NCBI GenBank assembly: GCA_029265355.1
Contig: JAJUJL010000001.1
Location: forward strand, 124,001 to 188,000
Origin: Chloroflexota bacterium
GTDB lineage: Bacteria; Chloroflexota; Anaerolineae; Anaerolineales; UBA4823
Reading direction: 5' to 3'
DNA length: 64,000 nucleotides
Shown here: positions 52,856 through 61,976 of the stretch, piece after piece
How positions within the stretch are numbered: position 1 is the stretch's first letter
Layout of the letters: each line of letters opens with the position of its first letter
Program-made: the position numbers and the translations under genes
The notes under the pieces: generated by a model
The model's database searches: none
What the model saw: the letters and a program-made list of their open reading frames with translations, nothing else
What the model was told of the DNA's origin: nothing

Positions 52856-54520
52856 ATGAAATTACGAAAATTACTCTCCCTGGTGATCATGTCGGTGCTG
52901 ATCCTGGGCGCACTGGCATTCACACCCGGCGCCTACGCGCCTGTCCAGGCGGAGACGGAGGCTGTCTCTGCCTCGGTGGTGTACAACCTGTACGCCACCG
53001 ACGGTTTCGTGAAAATGGCCGATTGGGCGCCTGGCAACCCGCTGCTCTACATCTACGGCTTCATCGGCAGCCGCAGCGACCAAAACCTGGTGTGGTACGA
53101 CTACACCACCAACACCGCCAATGATACCGGCGCGCCTGCGCCGGCGCCCACCGGCGGCCCGGTCACCCCAGCCGAACAATTCCTGGCAGGCAAAGCCCAG
53201 TTACCCGCCCCAGTCATCTGGGCTAAAGTCGGCGACGTGGTCGAGATCCGCCTGAAGAATCTAGGCGTCCACGCTGAGCCAAGCGCACCCAACGACCCAC
53301 ACTCCATCCACCTGCACGGCCTGGACGTGGACGCCGCCAACGACGGCGTGCCGGAGACATCGGTGGGCGCCGTGCCCGCCAACATGTGCGTGGATGGCAG
53401 CACCGATCCGGGCGACAATTGCACCAGCGCCGGCGGCTACGCCCCTGGCGCTGGCAACGTGGTGGTGTACATGTTCACCGCTGAAACACCCGGCACCAGC
53501 ATGTATCACTGCCACCAGGAAGCGGACATCCATGTGCAGATGGGCATGTACGGGGCGCTGGTGGTGTATGACACCAACGACCCGGCCGGCAATGCAAACT
53601 CCACGTTCTGCACCGGTGGTCTGCTGAACGGGAAACCTTGCGGGCAAGGACCCAACTCGGGCACAGGCGGCATCTACAATGGCTTCCGCTACGACCGGGA
53701 TGTGATCATGCTGCTTTCCGAAATCGACAGCGATTATCACAATGCCGAGCAGGGCACCTATCCGGTTGCGCCCGATCCAAGCAACAGCAACTTTGGCCGC
53801 GCCTGGAACCCGGTTGACTACCTGCCGGAATACTGGCTGATCAACGGTATCTCTTTCCCCAATACCATCGGCGTCAGCAACTCGGCGATCGACATGGCTC
53901 AATGGAATGTCGCTTTCAAGGGATATGACCCGCTTTTGACTGGCAGCATGAGCGTCACCACCAACTGGTCGAACGCCCAATGGAGAACCCGCGGCGAAAA
54001 AGTGCTGCTGCGCATGATCAATATGGGCTTCGAGACCCAGCCGATGCACATCCACGGCTACCATCTCAAGGTGCTCGGATCCGACCAGCGCCCCTGGCCC
54101 TGGGCTAACCGCGTCCTGTGGGGGCGACCGACGCCCTTCAACCAGGGCCTGGAAAAGAACACCGTGCTGATCGGTTCCGGCGAGACTTATGAGCTGCTGC
54201 TAGACTTCGGACAGCAGGAGTCCTTCTCCATCTATCCGACGGATACACAAACCCGCTATGAGCCCAGCGATAACACCCCGCGCAGCAACACCTCAACCAC
54301 CCACCCCGGCATTCCGCACGCTGGCGTGGTGGGCGACCCATCCTATATTGCTGGGCCTACCGTCACCGGCGCAGTCGTGCCGCTGCCCGATGGCACCGTC
54401 GCGGCGCTCGATCCAACCGGAACGCAGATCTTCCCGTTCCACAACCACGACGACTACAAAGCCACCAACAACGGCGCCTATCCAGGCGGGCAGTTCACCG
54501 CAGTTATCCCACTGCCCTGA
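52856..54520 (+). CDS. multicopper oxidase, two-domain type
   Basis: A 554-residue exported copper oxidase with a signal peptide starting MKLRKLLSLVI. Copper motifs: HLHG (His152, His154), HCH (218-220), HIHGYH (His398, 400, 403) and HNH (529-531). Cys219, His226 and Met231 form the type 1 site, so it lies in the first cupredoxin domain. The C-terminal motif has Asn where three-domain laccases have the type 1 Cys. The layout fits two-domain laccases or nitrite-reductase relatives. It acts outside the membrane. The ribosome site GAGGAGA is 7 bases before the ATG. Cuprous, manganese or phenolic substrates are possible. Confidence 0.9.
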   Translation: MKLRKLLSLVIMSVLILGALAFTPGAYAPVQAETEAVSASVVYNLYATDGFVKMADWAPGNPLLYIYGFIGSRSDQNLVWYDYTTNTANDTGAPAPAPTGGPVTPAEQFLAGKAQLPAPVIWAKVGDVVEIRLKNLGVHAEPSAPNDPHSIHLHGLDVDAANDGVPETSVGAVPANMCVDGSTDPGDNCTSAGGYAPGAGNVVVYMFTAETPGTSMYHCHQEADIHVQMGMYGALVVYDTNDPAGNANSTFCTGGLLNGKPCGQGPNSGTGGIYNGFRYDRDVIMLLSEIDSDYHNAEQGTYPVAPDPSNSNFGRAWNPVDYLPEYWLINGISFPNTIGVSNSAIDMAQWNVAFKGYDPLLTGSMSVTTNWSNAQWRTRGEKVLLRMINMGFETQPMHIHGYHLKVLGSDQRPWPWANRVLWGRPTPFNQGLEKNTVLIGSGETYELLLDFGQQESFSIYPTDTQTRYEPSDNTPRSNTSTTHPGIPHAGVVGDPSYIAGPTVTGAVVPLPDGTVAALDPTGTQIFPFHNHDDYKATNNGAYPGGQFTAVIPLP

Positions 54521-54550
54521 GATCGATTGATTGACCGTGTGTGGATGGAG

Positions 54551-54588
54551 GCGGGGGTTGGGATCTCTCCCAACCCCCGCACTTTGCC
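54551..54588 (+). terminator. strong hairpin after the multicopper oxidase
   Basis: A perfect 12-bp GC-rich stem, GCGGGGGTTGGG (54551-54562) with 54569-54580 around ATCTCT, is followed by ACTTTGCC. The T run is poor, so it may end transcription or protect the 3' end. The gap 54589-54807 holds no supported gene. Confidence 0.65.
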
Positions 54589-54807
54589 AGAAAACATGTC
54601 TTCATGAATCGCACTCAGGCTCAAGCTATCTTCGGCGCATTGAGCAGACGGTTATTTCTGGCAGGAAATGATCAAGGTATAATTCCGACTGGTTTATGTC
54701 TCGAGATTTCGGGTATGCACGGCTTGGGAAATACGATACACCCTGATATGCCCTTATAAAATCTCAGATTGAGTATATTGGTTGAGTGTGGCGTGAGGAA
54801 TTAGGCG

Positions 54808-55719
54808 ATGCAAAAGAAACATCAACCGGTTGCAAAACGGAATCATAATAAACGGCTCTGGCTGGCAGCCGGCCTGGTCTTACTGGTTTCTTTAGTTCTG
54901 GTCGGCGCCTGGCAGATGCGCTCCCAGGCTGCCACGCGCGAAGCTCCCGAAGCGGCTGCCATACTGGCAGCACAGGCCAATATGCCGTTTCAAATTCTCA
55001 TTCCAGCCTACATGCCCAAAGAGGTGATCCGAGAGAAAGTCGGCATCAGCATGACCGAAACCGGCCCTGGCGGCGAGCCGATGGTACAGCTCGTTTACCG
55101 CACCAAGAGCGACGATACAATCTTCCTCAAGCAATGGGTGCCGGTTAACCCAGAAAAAGAAATCCTGGCAGGCTCACGCCCGGTGCAAACCGTCTGGGGA
55201 CAGGGCTACATGATCGCCCAGGGCGAAAGCCTGGCGGCCATCTGGGTGGATGTGGGTCCAACGCGTGTCTCAATCTACACCCCCACACAGAAACACATCA
55301 CCCGAGAAGAGATCTTGCAAATGGCAAACACATTGGGCCCGGCCTCCAGCTCCCAGGTGTTTGATTTCGTCCTCGAACTGCCAGAAGTGCTGGCGGTGGA
55401 GCCAGCGCCGCCCTTCGAGCCGCCGGTGAATGCAGATGGCGTTCAAGAATTTACCCTGGTAGTCACCCCCGGCGGTTACGACCCGCTGCGCATCCAACTC
55501 AAGCAGGGCGTGCCGGTCAAGATGACTTTTCGCGCCATCGGGCAGGTGGGCTGCGGCAAGGAGCTGCTCTTTCGCGTCAGCTCGAGCGAGGTGATCGAAG
55601 GCCGGCTGGAGACGGAGGCCGAGCAGGATGTCATCGAATTTACGCCGCAAGAGACAGGCGAATTCGAGTTTCACTGCTCGCACCAGATGTACCGCGGCAT
55701 GCTTACCGTGGTGCCCTGA
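54808..55719 (+). CDS. membrane-anchored protein with C-terminal cupredoxin domain
   Basis: A 303-residue exported protein. One N-terminal membrane helix (about 17-36) is followed by a central domain of about 150 residues that resembles DUF4367-type anti-sigma or lipoprotein domains. A cupredoxin domain of about 85 residues ends the protein. The copper loop is FHCSHQMYRGM (288-298), with His289, Cys290, His292, Met294 and Met298 as candidate ligands, like the short CGM-type plastocyanin loops of copper P-type ATPase partners. It should bind Cu outside the cell. It starts a second transcription unit after the oxidase terminator, and it is followed by the lipoprotein and ABC genes. Confidence 0.83.
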   Translation: MQKKHQPVAKRNHNKRLWLAAGLVLLVSLVLVGAWQMRSQAATREAPEAAAILAAQANMPFQILIPAYMPKEVIREKVGISMTETGPGGEPMVQLVYRTKSDDTIFLKQWVPVNPEKEILAGSRPVQTVWGQGYMIAQGESLAAIWVDVGPTRVSIYTPTQKHITREEILQMANTLGPASSSQVFDFVLELPEVLAVEPAPPFEPPVNADGVQEFTLVVTPGGYDPLRIQLKQGVPVKMTFRAIGQVGCGKELLFRVSSSEVIEGRLETEAEQDVIEFTPQETGEFEFHCSHQMYRGMLTVVP

Positions 55720-55749
55720 GTCGATCAAACCACCGCTTAAGCAGCAGCC

Positions 55750-56535
55750 ATGCACAGAAATAACGGAATAAACACTCACCGCTGGCGCCGGCAGCAGCGT
55801 TGGCTGCTCACCTGCCTGGCGGGCATCATCTCGATCCTGTTCGCTGAGCTGCTCCTGTCTGCCTGTGCACCCTTGCCATCTCCCGATCAAGGCGCACCTG
55901 AGGAGATGATCGATAAAGCCGCCGCCCAGGCAACCGCCATCATCCAGCAAGCAGAAGCGACCGCCCTGGCAGTGAAGGCGCGCGCCGAAGCCACCGCCCT
56001 GCTGGCCCAGGCTCAACAGCAAGCCACTGCCCTGTCTGCCGGTGGAGCAGGCGCCAATCGGCAAGCTACGCCCACCGCCGCCCAGCAAAGCCCAGGCTCG
56101 GTTCCTGGCTTAACCGCCATTCCTGCGGGAACCAGCACAGTCGCCGCTCAGGAAATGGCAGCCACCCAAACGCCTCAGCCACAATTGAGTGGTTATGCCG
56201 CCGTGCAGGCAACTTACGGTCCAGACGCTGTCCAGCTACTCAAAGTCAGCCTGGCTGCCAATGGTCAATACATCTACATTCAGTACCTGGCGCCGCCTGA
56301 GCTGGCCTTCTATTGGAACCAGACCGTTGTTTCCGTCGAAGACCTGGAAACCGGGTTGATTTACGCAGAAGTCCCCTTCATGCCGTTGATCGGCGCGCTG
56401 TTCAACAAGCCAGCCCATCCCGGGCAGCCTGGTTACGTCATGGTGCTCAACCTGCCCACGCCGCTGGACTACGGCGCTCATGTGAAGGTAAGATTGGGCG
56501 GTTATGAATGGGAAGATGTGATTGTCGAGGAATAG
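55750..56535 (+). CDS. lipoprotein with helical, Ala/Gln-rich spacer
   Basis: A 261-residue predicted lipoprotein. The basic N-terminal region is long, and the lipobox is LLSAC (Cys39). Residues about 50-95 form an Ala/Gln/Glu-rich helix likely to be a coiled coil. A Thr/Pro linker follows, then a beta-rich C-terminal domain (YAAVQATYGPDAVQLLKVSL to the end). No family is recognised. It lies 30 bp after the cupredoxin gene and 19 bp before the ABC permease, so it may be the external adaptor of that transporter. Confidence 0.76.
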   Translation: MHRNNGINTHRWRRQQRWLLTCLAGIISILFAELLLSACAPLPSPDQGAPEEMIDKAAAQATAIIQQAEATALAVKARAEATALLAQAQQQATALSAGGAGANRQATPTAAQQSPGSVPGLTAIPAGTSTVAAQEMAATQTPQPQLSGYAAVQATYGPDAVQLLKVSLAANGQYIYIQYLAPPELAFYWNQTVVSVEDLETGLIYAEVPFMPLIGALFNKPAHPGQPGYVMVLNLPTPLDYGAHVKVRLGGYEWEDVIVEE

Positions 56536-56554
56536 AAAGGCACACGCATTATCG

Positions 56555-57748
56555 ATGAACCTCAACCTCCTGGCCTGGAATAATATTCGGGGCAGCGCCT
56601 TTCGCAGCCTGGTGGTGGCGCTGTCCGCCTTACTGGTTGCCAGTTTTGCCGTCTCGACCACCATGATCATGCGCGGCGCCGAGAACAGCCTGCGCCTGGC
56701 CCTGGAGCGGCTGGGCGCTGACATCCTGGTGGTGCCCCAGGGCGCCGAGGCCAGCGCCGAGACTGCCCTGTTGATGGGCGTGCCCGCCGAGATGTGGATG
56801 CCGCAGAGCAACCTGGAAGCCATCGCCGCCATCCCTGGCGTCGAGAAAGTCTCGCCGCAAATCTACCTCACCACGCTGGAAGATGCCGCCTGCTGCTCGG
56901 CGCCGAATATGTTCCTGGTGGTATTCGACCCCGCCACTGACTTCACCATCACCCCCTGGCTAAAACAAAATGTCGGAGGCGAGCTGAAGCTGGGTGAAGT
57001 GGTTGGCGGGCATTACGTGTTCACGCCCGAAGGCGCAGAAAACATCCTGATCTATGGCTATTTCGTCACCCTGGTGGCGAACATGGAGCCCACCGGCACC
57101 GGCCTCGACCAAACCATGTTCTTCACCCTGGAAACCGCCCGCGATATTTCCCGCATCTCCTTCTCGCGAGCGGTCACACCGCTGGTGATACCTGAAAACC
57201 AGGTGTCTGCCATTATGGTCAAGGTGGCCGAAGACGCCGTGCCCTCTGAGGTGGCGATCGACATCTTGCAGAACGTGCCCAATGTGACCCCCATTGAAAG
57301 CCCGAATATGTTCCAGGCTTACCGTAAGCAAATGAGCGGACTGCTTTCGACCGTGCTGGTGGTGATGGGTATCACCTGGCTGCTTTCATTCGTCCTCATC
57401 GGGCTGGTGTTTTCGATGGCAGCCAATGAAAGGCGGCGCGAGATTGGGGTGCTGCGCGCCCTGGGCGCCACGCGCGGCCATGTGCTGCGCTCGCTCCTGG
57501 CAGAAGCCGGCATCCTGGCGCTGGTGGGTGGTTCATCGGGCGTGCTGCTCGCCGCTCTGGGAATTTTCATCTTCCGCAAAACAATTGTCGAATCGGTTGG
57601 CGTCCCGTTCATCTTCCCCTCGCTGCCTTCCCTGCTGCTGCAGATCGGCGCCGGGGTGGCGCTGACATTGGTCAGCGTGACATTGGCGGCGCTGCTACCC
57701 GCCTATCGCATCAGCCGCATGGAGCCCTCCAGCGCCATGCGCGAATGA
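56555..57748 (+). CDS. MacB/FtsX-type ABC transporter permease
   Basis: A 397-residue permease. The first helix is followed by a large extracytoplasmic MacB-type domain (about residues 45-250). Three helices follow near 265-290, 320-345 and 360-382. The ANERRREIGVLRALGATRGH coupling segment is diagnostic for MacB_FtsX permeases. Such transporters move lipoproteins, signals or peptides, or transmit force across the membrane. Next to a PCu(A)C chaperone and cupredoxin it recalls copper-assembly clusters such as nosDFYL, although it is not NosY. The ATG at 56555 replaces the longer frame from 56522. It lies 9 bp before the ATPase gene. Confidence 0.9.
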   Translation: MNLNLLAWNNIRGSAFRSLVVALSALLVASFAVSTTMIMRGAENSLRLALERLGADILVVPQGAEASAETALLMGVPAEMWMPQSNLEAIAAIPGVEKVSPQIYLTTLEDAACCSAPNMFLVVFDPATDFTITPWLKQNVGGELKLGEVVGGHYVFTPEGAENILIYGYFVTLVANMEPTGTGLDQTMFFTLETARDISRISFSRAVTPLVIPENQVSAIMVKVAEDAVPSEVAIDILQNVPNVTPIESPNMFQAYRKQMSGLLSTVLVVMGITWLLSFVLIGLVFSMAANERRREIGVLRALGATRGHVLRSLLAEAGILALVGGSSGVLLAALGIFIFRKTIVESVGVPFIFPSLPSLLLQIGAGVALTLVSVTLAALLPAYRISRMEPSSAMRE

Positions 57749-57757
57749 GCCAGTCAC

Positions 57758-58441
57758 ATGATCGAATTGATAGAAGTGTCTAAAACCTATCTCCTGGGAA
57801 AAGACCAGCAGGTGCAGGCGGTCAAACCCACCAACCTGCAAATCCAGTCTGGAGAATTCGTGGTTATCACCGGGCGTTCCGGGTCTGGCAAGACCACCCT
57901 GCTCAACCTGATCGCAGGGCTGACGCGCCCGACATCGGGCAGCGTGCTGTTGGATGGGCACGACCTGTGGAGCCTGTCGGATAAAGAGCAATCCCTGCTA
58001 CGCAACCAGACCGTTGGATTCATTTTCCAATTCCCCAGCCTGCTGCCTTCACTGCGCGTTTTGGATAACGTGGTTCTCCCCACCATCTTTGAGGAGAGCG
58101 GGGCGGTGAGCAACGAAAAATACGCCCGCGCCAAAGAGCTCCTGGCAACAGTCGGGCTGTCGGATAAGCTGCGCGCCTATCCCCGCCAGCTCTCGGCAGG
58201 TCAGCAGCAACGCGTGGTCATCGCTCGCGCCCTGCTCAACCAGCCCAAGCTGCTGCTGGCCGACGAACCCACCAGCAACCTGGACGAGCAAACCGAGACC
58301 GAGATTATGGAGCTTTTTCGGCAGATACACACCACCACCGGCATCACCATGGTGATGGTGACACACACCAGCCAACTGGTGCGCTATGGCACCCGCGCCA
58401 TTTCGATGGCCATGGGGCAGGTATTGAATAGCGGCGATTAA
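57758..58441 (+). CDS. ABC transporter ATP-binding protein (LolD/MacB type)
   Basis: A 227-residue ATPase. Walker A is GRSGSGKTT, the Q-loop is FIFQFPSLLPSL, the signature is LSAGQQQR, Walker B is LLLADEPT, and the switch His is in MVTHTSQ. The length fits LolD-type subunits of MacB permeases. It couples to the permease 9 bp upstream. Confidence 0.95.
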   Translation: MIELIEVSKTYLLGKDQQVQAVKPTNLQIQSGEFVVITGRSGSGKTTLLNLIAGLTRPTSGSVLLDGHDLWSLSDKEQSLLRNQTVGFIFQFPSLLPSLRVLDNVVLPTIFEESGAVSNEKYARAKELLATVGLSDKLRAYPRQLSAGQQQRVVIARALLNQPKLLLADEPTSNLDEQTETEIMELFRQIHTTTGITMVMVTHTSQLVRYGTRAISMAMGQVLNSGD

Positions 58442-58478
58442 TCCTGCTGTGGTGGTGATATTCTTTTGGAGGAATACC

Positions 58479-58937
58479 GTGAAACAAACTATCCTGCTAT
58501 TGCTGCTCACGATTGCACTGTTGTTGACCGCCTGCAACGCCAACGCGCCTGAAGAACCGGCCCTGGAATTCGAGGACGTGTGGGCGCGCGCTGCGCTGCT
58601 GCCCACCGATTCTTCTGCCACGGCCGCAACCAGCGCAATCTATATGACCATTCGCAACCGCGGTAAGACAGGCGATAAACTGATCAACGCCAGCTCGGAC
58701 GTGGCGGAGATCGTCGAGCTGCACACCACCGAGACGCGCAACGGCATGACCATGATGTCTCGCATCGACGAGGTGGAAATTCCCGGGCTCAAAAAAGCCG
58801 AATTGAAACCCGGTGGATTGCATGTGATGCTCATTCGCCTGAAACAGAATCTGAATCCAGGCGACACGGTCAAAGTGACCCTGGAGTTCGAGAAAAGCGG
58901 CTCCATTGAGGTCGAAGCGCAGGTGCGCGAACCCTGA
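58479..58937 (+). CDS. PCu(A)C periplasmic-type copper chaperone, lipoprotein
   Basis: A 152-residue lipoprotein beginning MKQTILLLLL with lipobox LTAC (Cys19). The copper motif is H-x10-M-x21-H-x-M with His82, Met93, His115 and Met117, exactly the PCu(A)C spacing. These proteins carry Cu(I) to cytochrome oxidase CuA or to other copper enzymes. The start is a GTG because GGAGGA lies just upstream; the frame opens at 58449 with no signal peptide there. It is the last gene of the copper locus. Confidence 0.93.
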   Translation: MKQTILLLLLTIALLLTACNANAPEEPALEFEDVWARAALLPTDSSATAATSAIYMTIRNRGKTGDKLINASSDVAEIVELHTTETRNGMTMMSRIDEVEIPGLKKAELKPGGLHVMLIRLKQNLNPGDTVKVTLEFEKSGSIEVEAQVREP

Positions 58938-58947
58938 AGCAACCCGA

Positions 58948-59712
58948 TTAAGCCACTAGAGCCTGCACGCAGCGCCCAGCCAGGATAGCCGCCGCTTCCT
59001 GGCGATACTCTGCGCTGGCCCATTGATCGGTTGATGACGCGCAGGCGTTGCGCACGGCAGCCTCCCAGCCTGATTCTTCGGGACCGTCCATCGCCAGGCG
59101 CGGCGCAGAGCCGAATCCCCCCACCGCGAGGCGCGTCCTGCCGGAGGGCCAGCGCGCCGCGGCCACGCAGACGATGGGCAAATCCGCCGGAGTGCGCGCC
59201 ACATAATCATAGATTACCCTGGGGGTCCTGGGAAACTCCACCCGCGTCGCCAACCCACCTTGCAGGCGCGGCGGCTGCAAAGCCAGCAACGCCCCCAGGC
59301 TGGTTTGCTCCGGCGAACTGTCCAACCGCTCCACCCGCAGGCTGGCATCCAGCGCCAGCATGGTCGTCGCCAGCGGCGAGCGCCCATCCGCAGCCAGCAA
59401 CGACCCAGCGATGGTGCGCACCTGGCGCAAGTTGTAGCTCGCTTCCAGCTCCAGCGCCAGGCACAGCCCGTCAGGCAGCTCCGGGTGAGTCAACAGGGCC
59501 TGCAAGCGCACGGCTGCACCGGCCTGCACCAGCTCGCGACTGAGCTGAACTTGCTCCATTCCCAGGCTCTGCACGTCAACCACCTCGAACGGCACCTGCA
59601 GCTTGCGGTCGATCTGCGTTCCACCGCCCAGCGGCAGCGTGCGCACTTGCGGCCTGGCCAGCAGCTTCAGGGCTTCCTCCAGGGACTGCGGGCGATGATA
59701 AGCCGTAATCAT
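58948..59712 (-). CDS. xanthine dehydrogenase family FAD-binding subunit (stand-alone)
   Basis: A 254-residue CoxM/XdhB-type FAD subunit. LPLGGGTQIDRKLQ is the first FAD motif, and YNLRQVRTIAGSLLAADGRSP the second (usually RNxGTxGGNL). The second motif is modified (Gln/Val in place of Asn/Arg), so FAD binding may differ. No Mo or FeS subunit is adjacent; the FeS/Mo fusion at 47-50 kb is the candidate partner. The ATG at 59712 has AAGGAG 6-7 bases upstream. It is last in the F420 operon run, 24 bp after the thioesterase. Confidence 0.85.
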   Translation of the reverse strand: MITAYHRPQSLEEALKLLARPQVRTLPLGGGTQIDRKLQVPFEVVDVQSLGMEQVQLSRELVQAGAAVRLQALLTHPELPDGLCLALELEASYNLRQVRTIAGSLLAADGRSPLATTMLALDASLRVERLDSSPEQTSLGALLALQPPRLQGGLATRVEFPRTPRVIYDYVARTPADLPIVCVAAARWPSGRTRLAVGGFGSAPRLAMDGPEESGWEAAVRNACASSTDQWASAEYRQEAAAILAGRCVQALVA

Positions 59713-59736
59713 GGACAACTCCTTAGACGCAAAGAC

Positions 59737-60198
59737 TCAATCATAAACGCGCCAGCCCAGCCGCTCCAGGTCAGCCTGCGGCAAGCTGTCCTGGGGGACA
59801 TCGATCAGCAGCGCCTCGGCCTCAGCCAGCAGCTCACCCGCTGGCCCATACAGGCTGGCGCTGGCGGTTGCGCTGCGGCCTTTATCCTTGCCAGCCTTGC
59901 CCACCAGGCGCAGCGGTTGCCCAACCGGCACGTTCTTGCGATAGCGCACATCCAGGCGCGCCGTGAACATGAAGCGGTTCGGCTGATCCACCATGAACGC
60001 CCGGGCGCACCCCTCATCCAGCATCGCTGCCACGATGCCACCATGCACAATGCCCGGGTAGCCCTGGTACTGCTCGGCGACCATGTACTCAGCTACAACC
60101 TCACCCGGCGCCTGGTTGTAGAAGCGCAAGCCAAGACCCACCGGGTTAGATAACCCACACACGAAACAGGATTTCGAATTTGGCTGCCGGCTTTCCAA
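59737..60198 (-). CDS. PaaI-type hotdog thioesterase
   Basis: A 153-residue hotdog-fold protein. The N-terminal CFVCGLSNPVGLGL is the short motif seen in many PaaI relatives, and GIVHGGIVAAMLDEGCARA holds the HGG active-site segment. It probably hydrolyses an acyl-CoA in the cytosol. The start is a TTG at 60198, 6 bp after the LLM stop, with GGTG upstream. An internal start is less likely because the CFVCG motif would be lost. Confidence 0.88.
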   Translation of the reverse strand: MESRQPNSKSCFVCGLSNPVGLGLRFYNQAPGEVVAEYMVAEQYQGYPGIVHGGIVAAMLDEGCARAFMVDQPNRFMFTARLDVRYRKNVPVGQPLRLVGKAGKDKGRSATASASLYGPAGELLAEAEALLIDVPQDSLPQADLERLGWRVYD

Positions 60199-60204
60199 GG
60201 ACGA

Positions 60205-61206
60205 TCACCCCCGTGGTGCAAAAGTGTCGATCAACAAGCGCACATCGCCGCCCACTGGATATAGAATCGGGCAAGTGCAGCCGTTATTGCAGTACTCTTG
60301 CACCTTGGCGCGCGCCTCGTCGGGCGTGCCCGAGGCGGTGATGCGCAAGATCAACTCTTCTGGCACCAGGTGCTTGGCGCGCTGGATCTGCTCTTTTGTC
60401 GCCGGCCATCCCAGGATGGACTGAATTTGGGCGACAACATCGTCCGATACCCCGGAAGCCTTGGCAATGTGCGGCTGCTGCGCCAGGTACTGCGTGAGCA
60501 GTTCGCGCGTGGTATCAATGGCCCGGTCGTGATCGGCATCCACCGAACAAACCACCAATTGAGGGCGGTCGATATCTTCCAGGCGGCGTCCAGCCCGGCG
60601 AGCGCCAGCTTCGAGCAGCTCCAAAGCCTTGTGGTTATACTCCGGAGGCACGCAGTAATTGAGCACCACTCCATCGGCAATCTCGCCAGCCAGTTCCATC
60701 ATCTTGTCGCCCGTGGCGCCGATCATGATCGGCACATGGCGCGGCTCACGCCGCCCGTGCACCACGTCCAGCTCGATGCCATCCACGTGGTGGAATTCCC
60801 CATGAAAGGTGACTCTCTCCATGTTCAACAGGCGGCGCAGCACTTCCACCGTTTCGCGCATGGCGGTCAATGGTTTACGGCGGTCGATGCCCACATTGCG
60901 CGCCAATGGATCCCACCAGGCGCCGATACCGCAGATGACCCTGTTCGGCGCCAGGTCGTCCAGGGTGAGAAAAGTCGCCGCCAGCAAGCCGATATTGCGC
61001 GTCCAGTTATTGATCACGCCCGATCCGACCTTGATTTTTTCGGTCACCGCCGCATAGGCAGCCATCGGGACAATGGCATCGCGCACCAGGCGGGATTCGG
61101 CCTGCCATACCGCCTCGAATCCACGCGCCTCGGCGTAGCGCACGTAATCCAATCCGGTGCGCAGGTCGTGAGCGTCTTGTAAGTACAGGGCAACTCTCTG
61201 GGTCAT
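60205..61206 (-). CDS. LLM-class F420-dependent oxidoreductase
   Basis: A 333-residue luciferase-like TIM barrel. [27 protein letters not shown] is cut here into its parts: [19 protein letters not shown] and [31 protein letters not shown] is the usual cofactor loop. The family is mostly F420-dependent, and the gene lies directly downstream of cofC and cofD. That makes F420 rather than FMN the expected cofactor. The substrate is unknown. The gap to cofC is 67 bp and contains a 7-bp hairpin (61240-61259). Confidence 0.92.
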   Translation of the reverse strand: MTQRVALYLQDAHDLRTGLDYVRYAEARGFEAVWQAESRLVRDAIVPMAAYAAVTEKIKVGSGVINNWTRNIGLLAATFLTLDDLAPNRVICGIGAWWDPLARNVGIDRRKPLTAMRETVEVLRRLLNMERVTFHGEFHHVDGIELDVVHGRREPRHVPIMIGATGDKMMELAGEIADGVVLNYCVPPEYNHKALELLEAGARRAGRRLEDIDRPQLVVCSVDADHDRAIDTTRELLTQYLAQQPHIAKASGVSDDVVAQIQSILGWPATKEQIQRAKHLVPEELILRITASGTPDEARAKVQEYCNNGCTCPILYPVGGDVRLLIDTFAPRG

Positions 61207-61273
61207 GGCTTCTCCTTAGCGTCAGAATTTGTAAGGCGATTGGCTGCCGCCACAGCCAACAGGCTTTTCAGAA

Positions 61274-61885
61274 TTACTCGAAACCGTTATCCAGCTCCAT
61301 CTCGACAATGTCAAGGTCTTCAGGCAGATCCACATCCAGCGCCAGGGAGGGCAGCTCGCAGATCTCCAGGCGCGCCCCGGCCTGGCGAGCCAGCCGGCAG
61401 TGACGCTCGAATGAACCCGGCCCGAAATCATAGTCGATCAATCCGACCGGGCAGACCAGCAAAGCATTGGTACCCTTCCGGTGCCGGTCTGGCGCCACCA
61501 CCACTACCGGCGGTTTATGCGCCCGATCCAGCATCAGGCGCACATCCTCGGGGCTCAGCAGGGGCAGGTCGGCCGGAACGATCAGCACACCGCGCGTGGT
61601 GTAGGTCTTGGCCACGATGGTCGCCCGGGCCAGGGCGACATTGAGATGCGGAGCGCCGTTTTCTTGCACCGTTCGAGCGCCGTGATCGCGGGCCAGGGCC
61701 AGCGCAGCCGGGTCGCGGCTGATCACCAGCACGTGTTCAATTTCCGGAATAGCGGTCAGCGTATCGATTGTGTGAGCCAGCAGTCGGCGGTTCAGATCGG
61801 TGCGTTCATCCTGGCTGAGCACACCCGAAAGGCGCGATTTTCCGCGTCGCAGGGGTTTTACCGGAACGATCGCCCAGAGTGTCAT
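61274..61885 (-). CDS. cofC: 2-phospho-L-lactate guanylyltransferase CofC
   Basis: A 203-residue nucleotidyltransferase. The N-terminal AIVPVKPLRRGKSRLSGVL is the CofC signature. VLIVPADLPLLSPEDV is the metal-binding core, and FGPGSFERH a conserved C-terminal piece. It joins GTP to 2-phospholactate or phosphoenolpyruvate to make the activated side chain of F420, releasing PPi. It lies 91 bp downstream of cofD on the same strand. Confidence 0.94.
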   Translation of the reverse strand: MTLWAIVPVKPLRRGKSRLSGVLSQDERTDLNRRLLAHTIDTLTAIPEIEHVLVISRDPAALALARDHGARTVQENGAPHLNVALARATIVAKTYTTRGVLIVPADLPLLSPEDVRLMLDRAHKPPVVVVAPDRHRKGTNALLVCPVGLIDYDFGPGSFERHCRLARQAGARLEICELPSLALDVDLPEDLDIVEMELDNGFE

Positions 61886-61976
61886 GCAAGTGCATCCTTT
61901 CCCTATGTCATCATCTTTGTGATCTTGGTTTCGTTCATGCGACGAACGGGCGATCTCAACTTCTTCTCCTGAGAAA

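Noticed and set aside
54541-54759. 72-codon ORF after the multicopper oxidase
   Set aside because: It starts inside the terminator hairpin, lacks a ribosome site and has no recognisable features.
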